The notes beneath the pieces are model-generated. The model was not told the origin of the DNA, did not search any database, and saw only the letters and a list, made by a program, of their open reading frames with translations. The translations under genes were made by a program, and so were the position numbers. From Methanosphaerula subterraneus (GTDB lineage: Archaea > Halobacteriota > Methanomicrobia > Methanomicrobiales > Methanospirillaceae), in assembly GCF_052055875.1 (NCBI RefSeq), contig NZ_CP170508.1:2480001-2544000 (forward strand): a stretch of 64,000 nucleotides of DNA, written 5' to 3'. Positions 51,225 to 59,184 of this stretch are shown here, piece by piece; position 1 is the first letter of the stretch, and every line of letters begins with the position of its first letter.

Positions 51225-52011
51225 CCTCGCCCCGGTAGATCCGGAAGAGGTCATCGGCCATCGTCCCGAGCGCCGGGATCAGCCTGAAGAGGGCGTAGGC
51301 GATCACGACCAGCACCCCGAGGGCCAGCAGTTCGCAGATCACATTGTGGGCCCAGAAGAAACTCTCGTACCCGTATTCCCCGTTGCTGGCGATCGCCGGC
51401 AGGTATGGGAACCACTGTTCTGTGTAGGCCATGATCACAAAGACGTTCCGAAGCAGGTTTAAGATGTAGATCACCGGCGCGATCAGCAGGAATGCGAGCC
51501 CTTTCTGGGTCCAGGTGCTCTTGACCGCCCCTGCGACCCCGAGCATGATCGCAATCGACTGGATCCCGGTGCAGGCGAGGATGATCTCGACCCGGAACCC
51601 CTGGTTGATGAAGATATTCCAGTCAAACATCGTAAACGGAAACTGCAGATAGGTCAGGATCAGGCTAACCTGGTCGACCACGCGGCCGATCAGCCAGTTG
51701 CCGACCGGGCGGATGTACTCGAAGGGTGCATAGATCACAAACGCGATCGCTGCTCCGCGGGTCAGGTGCATCACCTGCTCTCTCTCTATCCAGAGCTGGC
51801 GGGCCGTGATGGCCAGGAACGGGACCGATGCGATCGTCATCAGGGGATAGACGAAGTTGTTCTCTGCAAAGAAGTCGGGGAGCTGGGTGACGAGGAAAGC
51901 GACCATCCCCGTCCAGCCGGCAATTCCGGCGTACCGCTGATGGGGGCCGGGGACAAGAAAGAGCAGAAACGAGATCGCCGAGACGAGGACCAGATATTCG
52001 ATCATTCTCAT
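51172..52011 (-). CDS. artA: Archaeosortase A-type transpeptidase
   Basis: 279 residues, about eight membrane helices. The exosortase/archaeosortase catalytic triad is visible in order: Cys in ILACTGIQSIAIML (~145), Arg in NLLRNVFVIMAY (~190) and His in FFWAHNVICELLAL (~225). The family cleaves C-terminal PGF-type sorting signals and joins the protein to a membrane lipid. The cohesin-like protein at 20.6-21.6 kb has such a tail. It sits tail to tail with a phospholipid head-group enzyme, and in haloarchaea ArtA-dependent anchoring requires archaetidyl-lipid synthesis enzymes. Confidence 0.88.
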   Translation of the reverse strand: MRMIEYLVLVSAISFLLFLVPGPHQRYAGIAGWTGMVAFLVTQLPDFFAENNFVYPLMTIASVPFLAITARQLWIEREQVMHLTRGAAIAFVIYAPFEYIRPVGNWLIGRVVDQVSLILTYLQFPFTMFDWNIFINQGFRVEIILACTGIQSIAIMLGVAGAVKSTWTQKGLAFLLIAPVIYILNLLRNVFVIMAYTEQWFPYLPAIASNGEYGYESFFWAHNVICELLALGVLVVIAYALFRLIPALGTMADDLFRIYRGEVMRVLGKDTESAELRRD

Positions 52012-52119
52012 AGAATCGACGCGGAGGTCTCATATGCGTTTCTGTACAGGCACCTCCATACCGGCATCTTCCAGCCATTGACCAAGAGTTAATCTGTGGT
52101 GTGAAATATATTATTATCT

Positions 52120-52431
52120 ATGTTCTGTCCGCAATGTAAGAGCCTGATGATCTCATCTGCTGGTCAGTTAAAATGCAAACGCTGCGGTTATATCAGAGAT
52201 ATCACGGGCGCTGACCAGATGAGAATTGAAGAGAAGCGGTCTGAGAAGGAGATCATCTTCTTCGATGAGGAACAGGAGGTGGCCACGAAACCGACCTTCT
52301 CCATCAAGTGCCCTGAATGCGAGCACAATCTTGCGTTCTGGTGGATGCGCCAGCTCCGTTCTGCCGATGAGAGCGAGGTCCGGTTCTTCAAGTGTGTGAA
52401 GTGCGGGTATACCTGGCGCGAGTACGACTGA
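52120..52431 (+). CDS. tfs: Transcription factor S (TFIIS/RPB9-like)
   Basis: 103 residues. The N-terminal zinc ribbon is CPQCKSLM...CKRCGY; the C-terminal ribbon is CPECEHNLAFWWMRQLRSADESEV...CVKCGYTW, with the acidic DE pair at the hairpin tip that enters the RNA polymerase active site to trigger cleavage of backtracked RNA. So it is a TFS, not just an RPB9-like subunit. A TATA-like AAATATATTATT is very close to the ATG; the functional box may be the TTAATC near 52090. Monocistronic, with a hairpin/T-tract terminator. Confidence 0.95.
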   Translation: MFCPQCKSLMISSAGQLKCKRCGYIRDITGADQMRIEEKRSEKEIIFFDEEQEVATKPTFSIKCPECEHNLAFWWMRQLRSADESEVRFFKCVKCGYTWREYD

Positions 52432-52452
52432 GCGATCCGCACCGTCGCCCGA

Positions 52453-52479
52453 TGCCGGCCTGACGGCACTTCTTTTTTT
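52453..52479 (+). terminator. Hairpin/T-tract terminator of tfs
   Basis: TGCCG (52453-52457) and CGGCA (52464-52468) form a stem followed by seven T residues (52473-52479). Confidence 0.55.
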
Positions 52480-52516
52480 AAAAAATATTAAACTGTACAG
52501 AAAGAAAAAGAAAGCA

Positions 52517-53677
52517 ATGAAGAATCCTTTTCATGTGATGATCATCCCGACGCTGGGCTGCCCCTCCCGGTGCAGGTACTGCTGGAGTTCTGACGAGACC
52601 TCTCCGGTGATGACGATCGAGACCGTCAGGAATGTCGTCGCATGGCTGAAAGATTTCCGGGACGACCGGGTGACGTTCACGTTCCATGGGGGAGAACCGC
52701 TGCTGGCCGGCGCCGACTTCTACCGGCAGGCCCTTCCCCTCCTCTCGGAGGGTCTCTCCCACCTGAACCCCGAGTTCGCCATGCAGACCAACCTCTGGCG
52801 GATGACCCCGGAGATTGCCGATATCCTGGCCGCATACCATGTTCCGATCGGTTCCAGTATCGACGGCCCTGAGGAGATCAACGACTCCCAGCGGGGCAGG
52901 GGCTACTATGAGAAGACGATGAAGGGGTACGAGATTGCAGCGGCTCACGGGCTGCTGGTCAGGTTCATCTGCACCTTCACCAACAAATCGGTTAAATCAC
53001 GTGAGGAGATCTTCGATCATTTTCTGCAGCACGGGTTCACCCTGAAGCTCCACCCGGCCCTTCCATCCATCAAATCAGAAGATCCCCGTGAGTGGGCACT
53101 CGACCCGGAGGAGTACGGAGAACTGCTCGTCTACCTCCTTGATCGGGCCATCGAGAAGAAGGACGAGATCGAGGTGATGAACATCAACGATCTCTGCCGG
53201 TGTGTCTTCACCCGGCGGGGGAGTGTCTGCACGTACGTGGACTGCATGGGGAACACCTTTGCCGTCGGCCCGGATGGAAGCATCTATCCCTGTTACCGCT
53301 TTGTCGGGATGCCCGAGTACATCATGGGGAATGTCTCGGAGCACCCGACGATGGATGACCTTATCCAGTCCCCGGCAGGGAAGAGGATGTTTGAATACCG
53401 GGATTATGTCGAAATGGCATGCAGCGGGTGCGGCCATATCCAGTACTGTCGAGGGGGGTGCCCGTACAATGCGATGGCGGCCACACCTGGTGAGATCAAC
53501 GGGGTCGACCCCCACTGCGTCGCATATAATCGGATCTTCACGGAGATCAGTGACCGGTTGAATAAGGAGATGTATGAGTCCCCAATGACAGGTTCTGGCC
53601 ATGGGTCGAGGGCGGCGAGGAAGGCGAAGCCGGGAGTGACGACATTGATGCGCAGCATCGTATCCCGATCGCTCTGA
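52517..53677 (+). CDS. Radical SAM/SPASM peptide-modifying enzyme (methanogen Mhun_1560-like family)
   Basis: 386 residues. The radical SAM 4Fe-4S motif CPSRCRYC is at ~16-23 and FTFHGGEPLLAG follows at ~57. The C-terminal SPASM region has about eight cysteines binding two auxiliary clusters (CVFTRRGSVC...C, PCYRF, CSGCGHIQYCRGGC, HCVAY). I recognise the pattern of a methanogen family annotated as putative peptide-modifying radical SAM enzymes, thought to act on small Cys-rich peptides. No such peptide is encoded next to it. The basic Ser/Arg-rich tail (residues ~350-386) lies beyond the SPASM domain. TATA-like AAATATTAAA lies ~30 bp upstream. Confidence 0.83.
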   Translation: MKNPFHVMIIPTLGCPSRCRYCWSSDETSPVMTIETVRNVVAWLKDFRDDRVTFTFHGGEPLLAGADFYRQALPLLSEGLSHLNPEFAMQTNLWRMTPEIADILAAYHVPIGSSIDGPEEINDSQRGRGYYEKTMKGYEIAAAHGLLVRFICTFTNKSVKSREEIFDHFLQHGFTLKLHPALPSIKSEDPREWALDPEEYGELLVYLLDRAIEKKDEIEVMNINDLCRCVFTRRGSVCTYVDCMGNTFAVGPDGSIYPCYRFVGMPEYIMGNVSEHPTMDDLIQSPAGKRMFEYRDYVEMACSGCGHIQYCRGGCPYNAMAATPGEINGVDPHCVAYNRIFTEISDRLNKEMYESPMTGSGHGSRAARKAKPGVTTLMRSIVSRSL

Positions 53678-53726
53678 ATGGAGATCCTGCATGATCCGAC
53701 GATCCCCGGATGTGCAGAGTCCACTG

Positions 53727-53735
53727 TTTTTTATT
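53727..53735 (+). promoter_or_regulatory. TATA box of the PAPS-reductase-like gene
   Basis: TTTTTTATT is centred about 27 bp before ATG 53759, and no Shine-Dalgarno site is present; a leaderless transcript is likely. Confidence 0.45.
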
Positions 53736-53758
53736 GCCTCCTCGCAAAGATTGATCAG

Positions 53759-55168
53759 ATGCCTTCACTCTATCTTGGAAAGATCCAGCTCCACTGGTGT
53801 GATATCTGTCATGTCCCGGTGCTCGGGGGGCGATGCAGCTGTGGCGCAGAGACGCGTTCCGTCCCTTTGACCCCCCCTGGGGATATGCGTCCGGCGTTTG
53901 AATACGATATCGATCTGATCAACCGGATCTATACCGATCACTTCGGGGCGCCCCTGATTCCGGAGGGGCATATCGCCCTGCTGAACAAGGTTCCTGACAA
54001 GGACCGGATGGAGGAGATCGTAGTCGGGGGTGCCGTGGTCGGCCAGATCCGGTACCTGCCTGATAAAGAGGAATGGGAGCCGATTCCCCGGCCGGCCGCC
54101 GGGGTGCTGATGGTGCCGACCGAGCGGTATGTGGTGATCGATGACGGGGCGATCGCTTCGGTCCAGGACGAAGGGGCCAGTGTGCTGGCGCCCGGGCTCG
54201 CCTGGATCGCCGATTCTGTCGAGGCCGGCGATGAGGTCTTCATCATGACGAAGGATCACCGGTGTGTCGGTGTCGGGCGAGCCAGGGTCGGTGCAGCAGA
54301 GGCACGGACCATGGAACGGGGAGCCATTGTGAGGACCAGGAGGAACACCTCCGCCCCCTGCATCCCCGGGGCGGCCACCTGGGCGGATGCGGTCAGGGCC
54401 AACCGGGCGATCCTCGACAACTATGAGGCGATGGCGATGGCCTTCGTCCGCGATGTCGCTGCGGCGAACCCTCTCCCTGCGACGGTTTCGTTCTCTGGCG
54501 GGAAGGACAGCCTTGTGACGCTGCTGATCGTCCAGAAGGCGCTTGGAAAGGTGCCGATCCTCTTCTCCGATACCGGGCTGGAGTTCCCTGAGACCTATGA
54601 GAACCTCAGGGCCGTGCAGGAGAAGTATGACCTCGAGGTCGTCTCCTGTTCAGGTGAGGCAGCGTTCTGGGAGACGCTCACCGAGCAGGGGCCGCCGGCT
54701 GTCGATGCACGCTGGTGCTGCAAGGTCTGCAAGCTGACCCCGATCGGCGGGGCGATCAGGGAACGCTGGGGGGAGTGCCTCTCCTTTATCGGGCAACGGA
54801 AGTACGAATCGTTCAAACGGATGAAGAGCGGGCGGGTCTGGCGGAACCCGAATCTGCCTGTCCAGCTCTCGGCGGCCCCCATCCAGCACTGGACTGCCCT
54901 GCATGTCTGGCTGTACCTCTTCGCCGAGAACGCACCCTACAATGCGCTGTATGGGGCCGGGTTCGACCGGGTCGGCTGCTATATGTGTCCGTCCAGCGAT
55001 ATCTCGGTGCTGCGGAGGATAGAGCAGGACTACCCGGACCTCTGGGAACAGTGGAACAGCAGGATCGCAGCCTGGCAGAAGGATAAAGGGTTGCCGGAGG
55101 ACTGGTTCAGGTCCGGGTCATGGCGGAAGAGGGAAGGTGATCCCCGTGAAGAAAGTAGCAGTTGTTGA
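53759..55168 (+). CDS. PAPS-reductase-family protein with zinc ribbon and PUA domain
   Basis: 469 residues. The N-terminal zinc ribbon (CDICHVPVLGGRCSCGAE, ~12-29) precedes a PUA domain (~120-190: YVVIDDGAIASVQDEGASVL, VGRARVGAAEARTM) and an adenine-nucleotide alpha-hydrolase/PAPS-reductase core with the PP-loop SFSGGKDSLVTL near residue 245. Cysteines follow (RWCCKVCK, CYMCPSS), suggesting an Fe-S or zinc site. The RNA-binding PUA domain argues for RNA thiolation or another RNA-linked sulfur transfer rather than plain sulfate reduction. ATG 53759 fits the promoter. It overlaps hisH by 23 bases. Confidence 0.8.
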   Translation: MPSLYLGKIQLHWCDICHVPVLGGRCSCGAETRSVPLTPPGDMRPAFEYDIDLINRIYTDHFGAPLIPEGHIALLNKVPDKDRMEEIVVGGAVVGQIRYLPDKEEWEPIPRPAAGVLMVPTERYVVIDDGAIASVQDEGASVLAPGLAWIADSVEAGDEVFIMTKDHRCVGVGRARVGAAEARTMERGAIVRTRRNTSAPCIPGAATWADAVRANRAILDNYEAMAMAFVRDVAAANPLPATVSFSGGKDSLVTLLIVQKALGKVPILFSDTGLEFPETYENLRAVQEKYDLEVVSCSGEAAFWETLTEQGPPAVDARWCCKVCKLTPIGGAIRERWGECLSFIGQRKYESFKRMKSGRVWRNPNLPVQLSAAPIQHWTALHVWLYLFAENAPYNALYGAGFDRVGCYMCPSSDISVLRRIEQDYPDLWEQWNSRIAAWQKDKGLPEDWFRSGSWRKREGDPREESSSC

Positions 55169-55751
55169 TTATGGTGTCGGAAACCTCCGGTCTGTGGTGA
55201 GGGGACTTGAACAGGCCGGGGCCGCCACCCTGATCACGGGGGATCCGGAGGAGATCCTCGCAGCCGACGGGATTGTGCTCCCTGGTGTCGGTGCATTTCA
55301 CGAGGGGATGGAGCAGCTCGGCCCGCTCTGCAGGACCATTCAGGAGGCTTCGGCCACGACGCCGCTGCTCGGGATCTGTCTTGGGATGCAGATGCTGATG
55401 GAGACGAGCGAGGAGCATGGTCTCCACCAGGGGCTCGGCCTGGTCCCTGGGGAGGTCAGACGTTTTCCAGCAGTGCCCGGGATGAAGGTGCCGCATATGG
55501 GCTGGAACACTCTCCACCTGACCGGCGATGACCATCCGCTCTTCGCCAGCCTAGCGGAGCAGGAGTACGTCTACTTTGTCCATTCATATTACGTAACGAC
55601 CGGACCGGAGAATACCCTGACTACGACCACGTACATCACCGATTTCGCCTCCTCGGTGGGCAGGGGGAATGTCTATGGGGTTCAGTTCCACCCGGAGAAG
55701 AGCGGCCCGGCAGGGCTCCGTATCCTCAACAACTTCATCGGTCTCCTCTGA
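55146..55751 (+). CDS. hisH: Imidazole glycerol phosphate synthase, glutaminase subunit HisH
   Basis: 201 residues from GTG 55146 (MKKVAVVDYGVGNLRSV); GTG 55137 adds three. It is a class I glutamine amidotransferase with the nucleophile in GICLGMQMLMETSEEHGLHQ (about residue 80) and the catalytic His/Glu in QFHPEKSG near the C-terminus. With HisF it makes imidazole glycerol phosphate and AICAR in histidine synthesis. hisF is not nearby. It overlaps the preceding gene by 23 bases, so translation is coupled to an apparently unrelated protein. Confidence 0.94.
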   Translation: MKKVAVVDYGVGNLRSVVRGLEQAGAATLITGDPEEILAADGIVLPGVGAFHEGMEQLGPLCRTIQEASATTPLLGICLGMQMLMETSEEHGLHQGLGLVPGEVRRFPAVPGMKVPHMGWNTLHLTGDDHPLFASLAEQEYVYFVHSYYVTTGPENTLTTTTYITDFASSVGRGNVYGVQFHPEKSGPAGLRILNNFIGLL

Positions 55752-55758
55752 TACCCCA

Positions 55759-55764
55759 TTTTTT
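55759..55764 (+). terminator. T-tract terminator of hisH
   Basis: Six T residues, eight bases after the hisH stop codon. Confidence 0.45.
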
Positions 55765-55787
55765 GAATTTCCTGGTCTTTATCGTCA

Positions 55788-55905
55788 AAAACCTGACTTT
55801 TGAAAAGTACAGGTTTTCTCAACTTCCAGTTCACCAGAAGGGGGAAGCGGAGTCGTGAAGAATCTTTAAGATTCTTCGAATTTCCGGTTCACCCAGAAGA
55901 GGGAA
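55788..55905. repeat. Inverted and direct repeats between hisH and the DUF1616 gene
   Basis: There are three elements. An interrupted 14-bp inverted repeat spans 55788-55817 (AAAACCTG-ACTTTT / AAAAGT-CAGGTTTT with one extra base). A perfect 10-bp inverted repeat GAAGAATCTT-T-AAGATTCTTC spans 55857-55877. A direct repeat of 23-24 bases (55824-55846 and 55882-55905) shares TTCC[A/G]GTTCACC...AGAAG.GGGAA. The two genes converge here, so bidirectional termination is the simplest role. Confidence 0.6.
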
Positions 55906-55941
55906 CTAAAAATCGCATCTACAGAAAAGAGCGGGGGTGGA

Positions 55942-56454
55942 TCAGAAGAGATTGACCTTGATCCAGAGGTTGACGTTTCGGTAGGCCGCTTTGATCCGGT
56001 CCATCCCGCTGACGGACGGTGCCGGCACCGTCTCATTGAAGAGCATGAACTCGAGCTTGTTGTATCCCTGCTGGTTCACGGTGAAGGTGTAGGGCTGCTC
56101 ATAGGTGGCTCCATCGGGGACATTTACCGTGAACGTATCGATCTGCTTCACCGACTTGACGGTGGTCAAATTGGTGGCCGGATTGACGGCCTCGTTGGCC
56201 AGCGCAACCTCGATCGTATAAGTGACCTGCCGCTTCTCATGGTTGGTCACCCCGAGGATCACTGAGTTGGGCTGGCCTACATTCAGGTCATACACATAAT
56301 CCTCTGCGATCCCGTTCTCTCCGAGCATGTAGAACTCAGTATACGGGTCTATCTTCTCTGGCAGTGTGGTGAGGTAGCCTGCCAGGACCACGGCCCCGAC
56401 CAGCACTATCAGAAGGACGAACGTCAACAACTTTTCAACAGCAGATGTGGGCAC
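55942..56454 (-). CDS. DUF1616-type membrane protein
   Basis: 170 residues. One N-terminal membrane helix (LLTFVLLIVLVGAVVLAGYL) is followed by an exported beta-sandwich with FTEFY-like (YTEFYMLGENGIAEDY), VGQPNSVILGVTNHEKRQVTY and a closing YNKLEFMLFNE strand, the pattern of the archaeal DUF1616 family of surface proteins, here single-helix and short. The start is GTG 56454 with GGAG eight bases before it. Function unknown; possibly S-layer or cell-surface associated. Confidence 0.72.
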   Translation of the reverse strand: MPTSAVEKLLTFVLLIVLVGAVVLAGYLTTLPEKIDPYTEFYMLGENGIAEDYVYDLNVGQPNSVILGVTNHEKRQVTYTIEVALANEAVNPATNLTTVKSVKQIDTFTVNVPDGATYEQPYTFTVNQQGYNKLEFMLFNETVPAPSVSGMDRIKAAYRNVNLWIKVNLF

Positions 56455-56648
56455 AATTGAGCTCCTTATGGGCCATCCTCTCTTGTCCGGGGCTTCTTTC
56501 CGGCCGGCCAGGTACAGTCGTATGGCGCACCTGTTTCATCATAGATGGGATCTGCTATGAAAAAAGAGTATCGACTGTGTCCTGATCCTGATGAGTGCAG
56601 GAACCAGAGATTCTTCGTCAGACCGGGAGAAAAGATGAATGGATGATG

Positions 56649-56745
56649 AAAACCTCCTCAGCGGTTTTTTAGACCATGAGACCTTCACCCGACGAAGGAG
56701 GGTGAATGGTCGATTGGATGCGAAGAACCTCCTCAGAGGTTCTTC
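56649..56745. repeat. Cluster of hairpins downstream of the FMN-barrel gene
   Basis: Three structures stand in a row. They are AAAACC/GGTTTT (56649-56668, followed by Ts), a two-part stem GACCA+TTCACCC / GGGTGAA+TGGTC (56672-56711), and the perfect 10-bp repeat GAAGAACCTC-CTCA-GAGGTTCTTC (56722-56745), which contains the stop codon of the minus-strand gene. The outer two share CCTCCTCAG.GGTT. They probably act as terminators or 3' mRNA stabilisers. Confidence 0.5.
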
Positions 56746-57209
56746 AATGCTACTAGGTCCTTCACCCCGGTCAGCCGCCATACCAGCGACCGTTCCTCTC
56801 TGGCTATCACTTCAGGTGGATCGTCAGGGGAGTGGCCGAGGGCACCGAGGATGTTTCCGGAGAGGTGCTTCTCCGTGATCAGGTCGACGAAACGCTCCCG
56901 AATGAGTTTCTTCTCGATCGAATCCTCCACCTCCTCGAGCCGCCCCTGCATCGTCACGAAGGTATAGCATGAGAGATCGCTGGTGTATCGTTCAACCTCG
57001 ACCGAGACATAGGGGCTCTTCCTGAAGTACTCGATCTTCTTGCCGTACTTGGTCGAGAGGAAGTACAGGAATTTACCGTCGAATACATACAGAAATGGGG
57101 CGATGTACGGGTACTTTTCTCCCTGGAAGGCGATCCTGCTGATATACCCCTCCTCGATCAGCTGGTCGTACTCCTTCTTCTCCATCCTTGGAATCTTGAC
57201 GATCTCCAT
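56733..57209 (-). CDS. Pyridoxamine-5'-phosphate-oxidase-like FMN-binding split-barrel protein
   Basis: 158 residues. The split-barrel pattern is clear: MEKKEYDQLIEEGYISRIAF, YPYIAPFLYVFDGKFLYFLS, KKIEYFRKSPYVSVEVERY, FVTMQGRLEEVED and the closing WRLTGVKDLVALKNL. It resembles NimA/PNPOx-like proteins of archaea that bind FMN (or F420) and reduce small molecules. No signal peptide. The stop codon lies inside a perfect hairpin. Exact substrate unknown. Confidence 0.85.
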   Translation of the reverse strand: MEIVKIPRMEKKEYDQLIEEGYISRIAFQGEKYPYIAPFLYVFDGKFLYFLSTKYGKKIEYFRKSPYVSVEVERYTSDLSCYTFVTMQGRLEEVEDSIEKKLIRERFVDLITEKHLSGNILGALGHSPDDPPEVIAREERSLVWRLTGVKDLVALKNL

Positions 57210-57467
57210 GGTTTCTCATCTGTTGATTGGAGAATGATGCCTAATAAACTCTTTTATTGGTTATCCGGAACGCACCATCCCTGATCCTGTGGAGATATCC
57301 CCGGGTTGGGAACTGCTGAACTGATACCGATACAATCCGTTGGTCTCTGAACATCCCTACGAATCGGAGCGAGAGGGATTCATGGCCTCTGATAACGAAG
57401 CAGGGAGACAAACGACGGGCCGTCTCATCACATAGGCACAAATAGCAGACATTCGTATGATCAGAGG

Positions 57468-58529
57468 ATGAAGAAGCGGGAACGAAAGCGGCCCCTCCGT
57501 CCGGGGATGCCGCCAGGGTCGCTGGTCCCCCTGGATAAGGAACTGACCGATCTGGTCACCATCCAGGTGATCCGATACAATGACGAACACTGGGAGGAGG
57601 AGACCCTCGATTCGATCGCCGACCTGGCCACGCCCGACCCTGCGATGAAGGTCACCTGGATCAACGTGACCGGCCTCTCGGATATCAGCCTGATCCAGCA
57701 GATCGGCTCACGCTTCTCCATCCACCCGCTGATCCTTGAGGATATCCTGCACACCCGGCAGCGTCCCAAGTTCGAGGAGTTCGACGCCTACCTGTTCATG
57801 GTGATGAAACTGATCACCTACCAGGAGGAGGACTCTGATATAGAGGCCGAGCAGGTGAGCATGCTCTTTGGTGAAAACTACCTGATCACGTTCCTTGAAT
57901 CGGCAGATTCGATCTTTGAACCGGTCAGGGATCGGATCAGAAAGGACGGCAGGATCAGGACCCGCCCCACCGACTACCTCGCCTACGCTCTGATCGATCT
58001 GATCGTCGACAACTACTACGTGGTCCTCGAGAACCTCGGTGAGAAGATCGAGTTCCTTGAGGAGGATCTGCTGACCAGCCCGAACCCGGCCACCCTCTCT
58101 GCGATCCATCTGCTCAAGAAGGACATGATCTTCATGCGCCGATCGGTCTGGCCGCTCCGCGAGTCGATCTCTTCGCTGGAGCGGTCGGACTCGCCCCTGC
58201 TCCACCAGGAGACCGTCGTCTACATCAGGGACGTCTATGACCACACCGTCCAGATGATCGATGCGATCGAGTCGTTCCGGGATATCATCGCCGGGATGAT
58301 CGACATTTACCTCTCCAGCGTCAGCTTCCGATTGAACCAGATCATGAAGTTCCTGACCCTGATCGCCACCATCTTCATCCCGCTCACCTTCCTGGTCGGC
58401 GTGTACGGGATGAACTTCCAGTACATGCCTGAACTCTCCATCCCGTGGGCGTACCCGGCACTCTGGGGGGTGATGATCGTCGTCGCCTCGGGGATGCTGA
58501 TCTACTTCTACCGGCGCGGCTGGATCTAG
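57468..58529 (+). CDS. corA: CorA-type magnesium transporter
   Basis: 353 residues. A long cytoplasmic N-terminal funnel domain (~1-290) is followed by two membrane helices, the first ending in the signature GMN (TFLVGVYGMNF, about residue 325), with the conserved acidic loop MPEL between them. It forms a pentameric Mg2+/Co2+ channel. The frame starts at ATG 57468 with a basic N-terminus (MKKRERKRPLRPG). The upstream 258-base spacer (57210-57467) shows no gene or riboswitch-like structure that I can support. Confidence 0.93.
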   Translation: MKKRERKRPLRPGMPPGSLVPLDKELTDLVTIQVIRYNDEHWEEETLDSIADLATPDPAMKVTWINVTGLSDISLIQQIGSRFSIHPLILEDILHTRQRPKFEEFDAYLFMVMKLITYQEEDSDIEAEQVSMLFGENYLITFLESADSIFEPVRDRIRKDGRIRTRPTDYLAYALIDLIVDNYYVVLENLGEKIEFLEEDLLTSPNPATLSAIHLLKKDMIFMRRSVWPLRESISSLERSDSPLLHQETVVYIRDVYDHTVQMIDAIESFRDIIAGMIDIYLSSVSFRLNQIMKFLTLIATIFIPLTFLVGVYGMNFQYMPELSIPWAYPALWGVMIVVASGMLIYFYRRGWI

Positions 58530-58569
58530 ACGAATGACAAAAGGTCGGAGATTGTCTATCTCTCCTCTT

Positions 58570-59184
58570 TCACGCTTCGATTCGCCTCAAAAGAACGATC
58601 TCGACCGGGATCTCCCGTATGCGCTCCTTATGAAAGGCAAAGGTCTTTTTGATCGGGAAGGCCGCGGCGACGACGCTCTCGATCGTCGCCCTCCCCTCAC
58701 AATAACTCTGGATAAACGGCAGGGATCCCTTGTTGAAGATCCCGTAGATCACTGTTCCCTCTCGCAGGGCGCGGTCGATGAACGGTCGGTCCGCATACTT
58801 CTGCTGGGCCCCGAACGGAGGGTTCATGATCACCGTGTCGAAGGGACCGTCGAGCGGGAGCGTCTGGTCGTTGACGTCTCCGGTGATGAAGGTGGCCGTA
58901 ACGCCACAGCGGGCGGCGTTCGCCTCTGCGACCTGGATGGCCCCGGCATCGAGGTCGAGACCGGTGACCCTGGCGGCCCCCAGCAGCGCCGCCCCGCAGG
59001 CGAGGACGCCGGTGCCGCAGCCGAGGTCGAGGACCGAACGGTCCTCGATATCCCCCTGCATCAGCGCATGAAAGAGGAGCCTGGCTGCGACCGGTGCCGG
59101 CGTCTGGTACTGCTCCAGGTCCGCCCTCGGACGTTCGAAGGTATCGAGTTTTTCGAGGGCCATCTCGAGGTTCTTCAGTTTCAT
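58570..59184 (-). CDS. METTL5-like RNA N6-adenine methyltransferase
   Basis: 204 residues. It is a Rossmann methyltransferase with the SAM motif LDLGCGTGVLACGAAL (near residue 52) and the target-base motif NPPFGAQQ (near 117), the N6-adenine (N/D-PP-Y/F) type. Archaeal proteins of this length (MK-LKNLEMALEKLDTF start) are orthologues of METTL5, which methylates small-subunit rRNA. Its ATG overlaps the dph2 stop (ATGA), making it last in a translation/nucleotide operon. Confidence 0.9.
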   Translation of the reverse strand: MKLKNLEMALEKLDTFERPRADLEQYQTPAPVAARLLFHALMQGDIEDRSVLDLGCGTGVLACGAALLGAARVTGLDLDAGAIQVAEANAARCGVTATFITGDVNDQTLPLDGPFDTVIMNPPFGAQQKYADRPFIDRALREGTVIYGIFNKGSLPFIQSYCEGRATIESVVAAAFPIKKTFAFHKERIREIPVEIVLLRRIEA

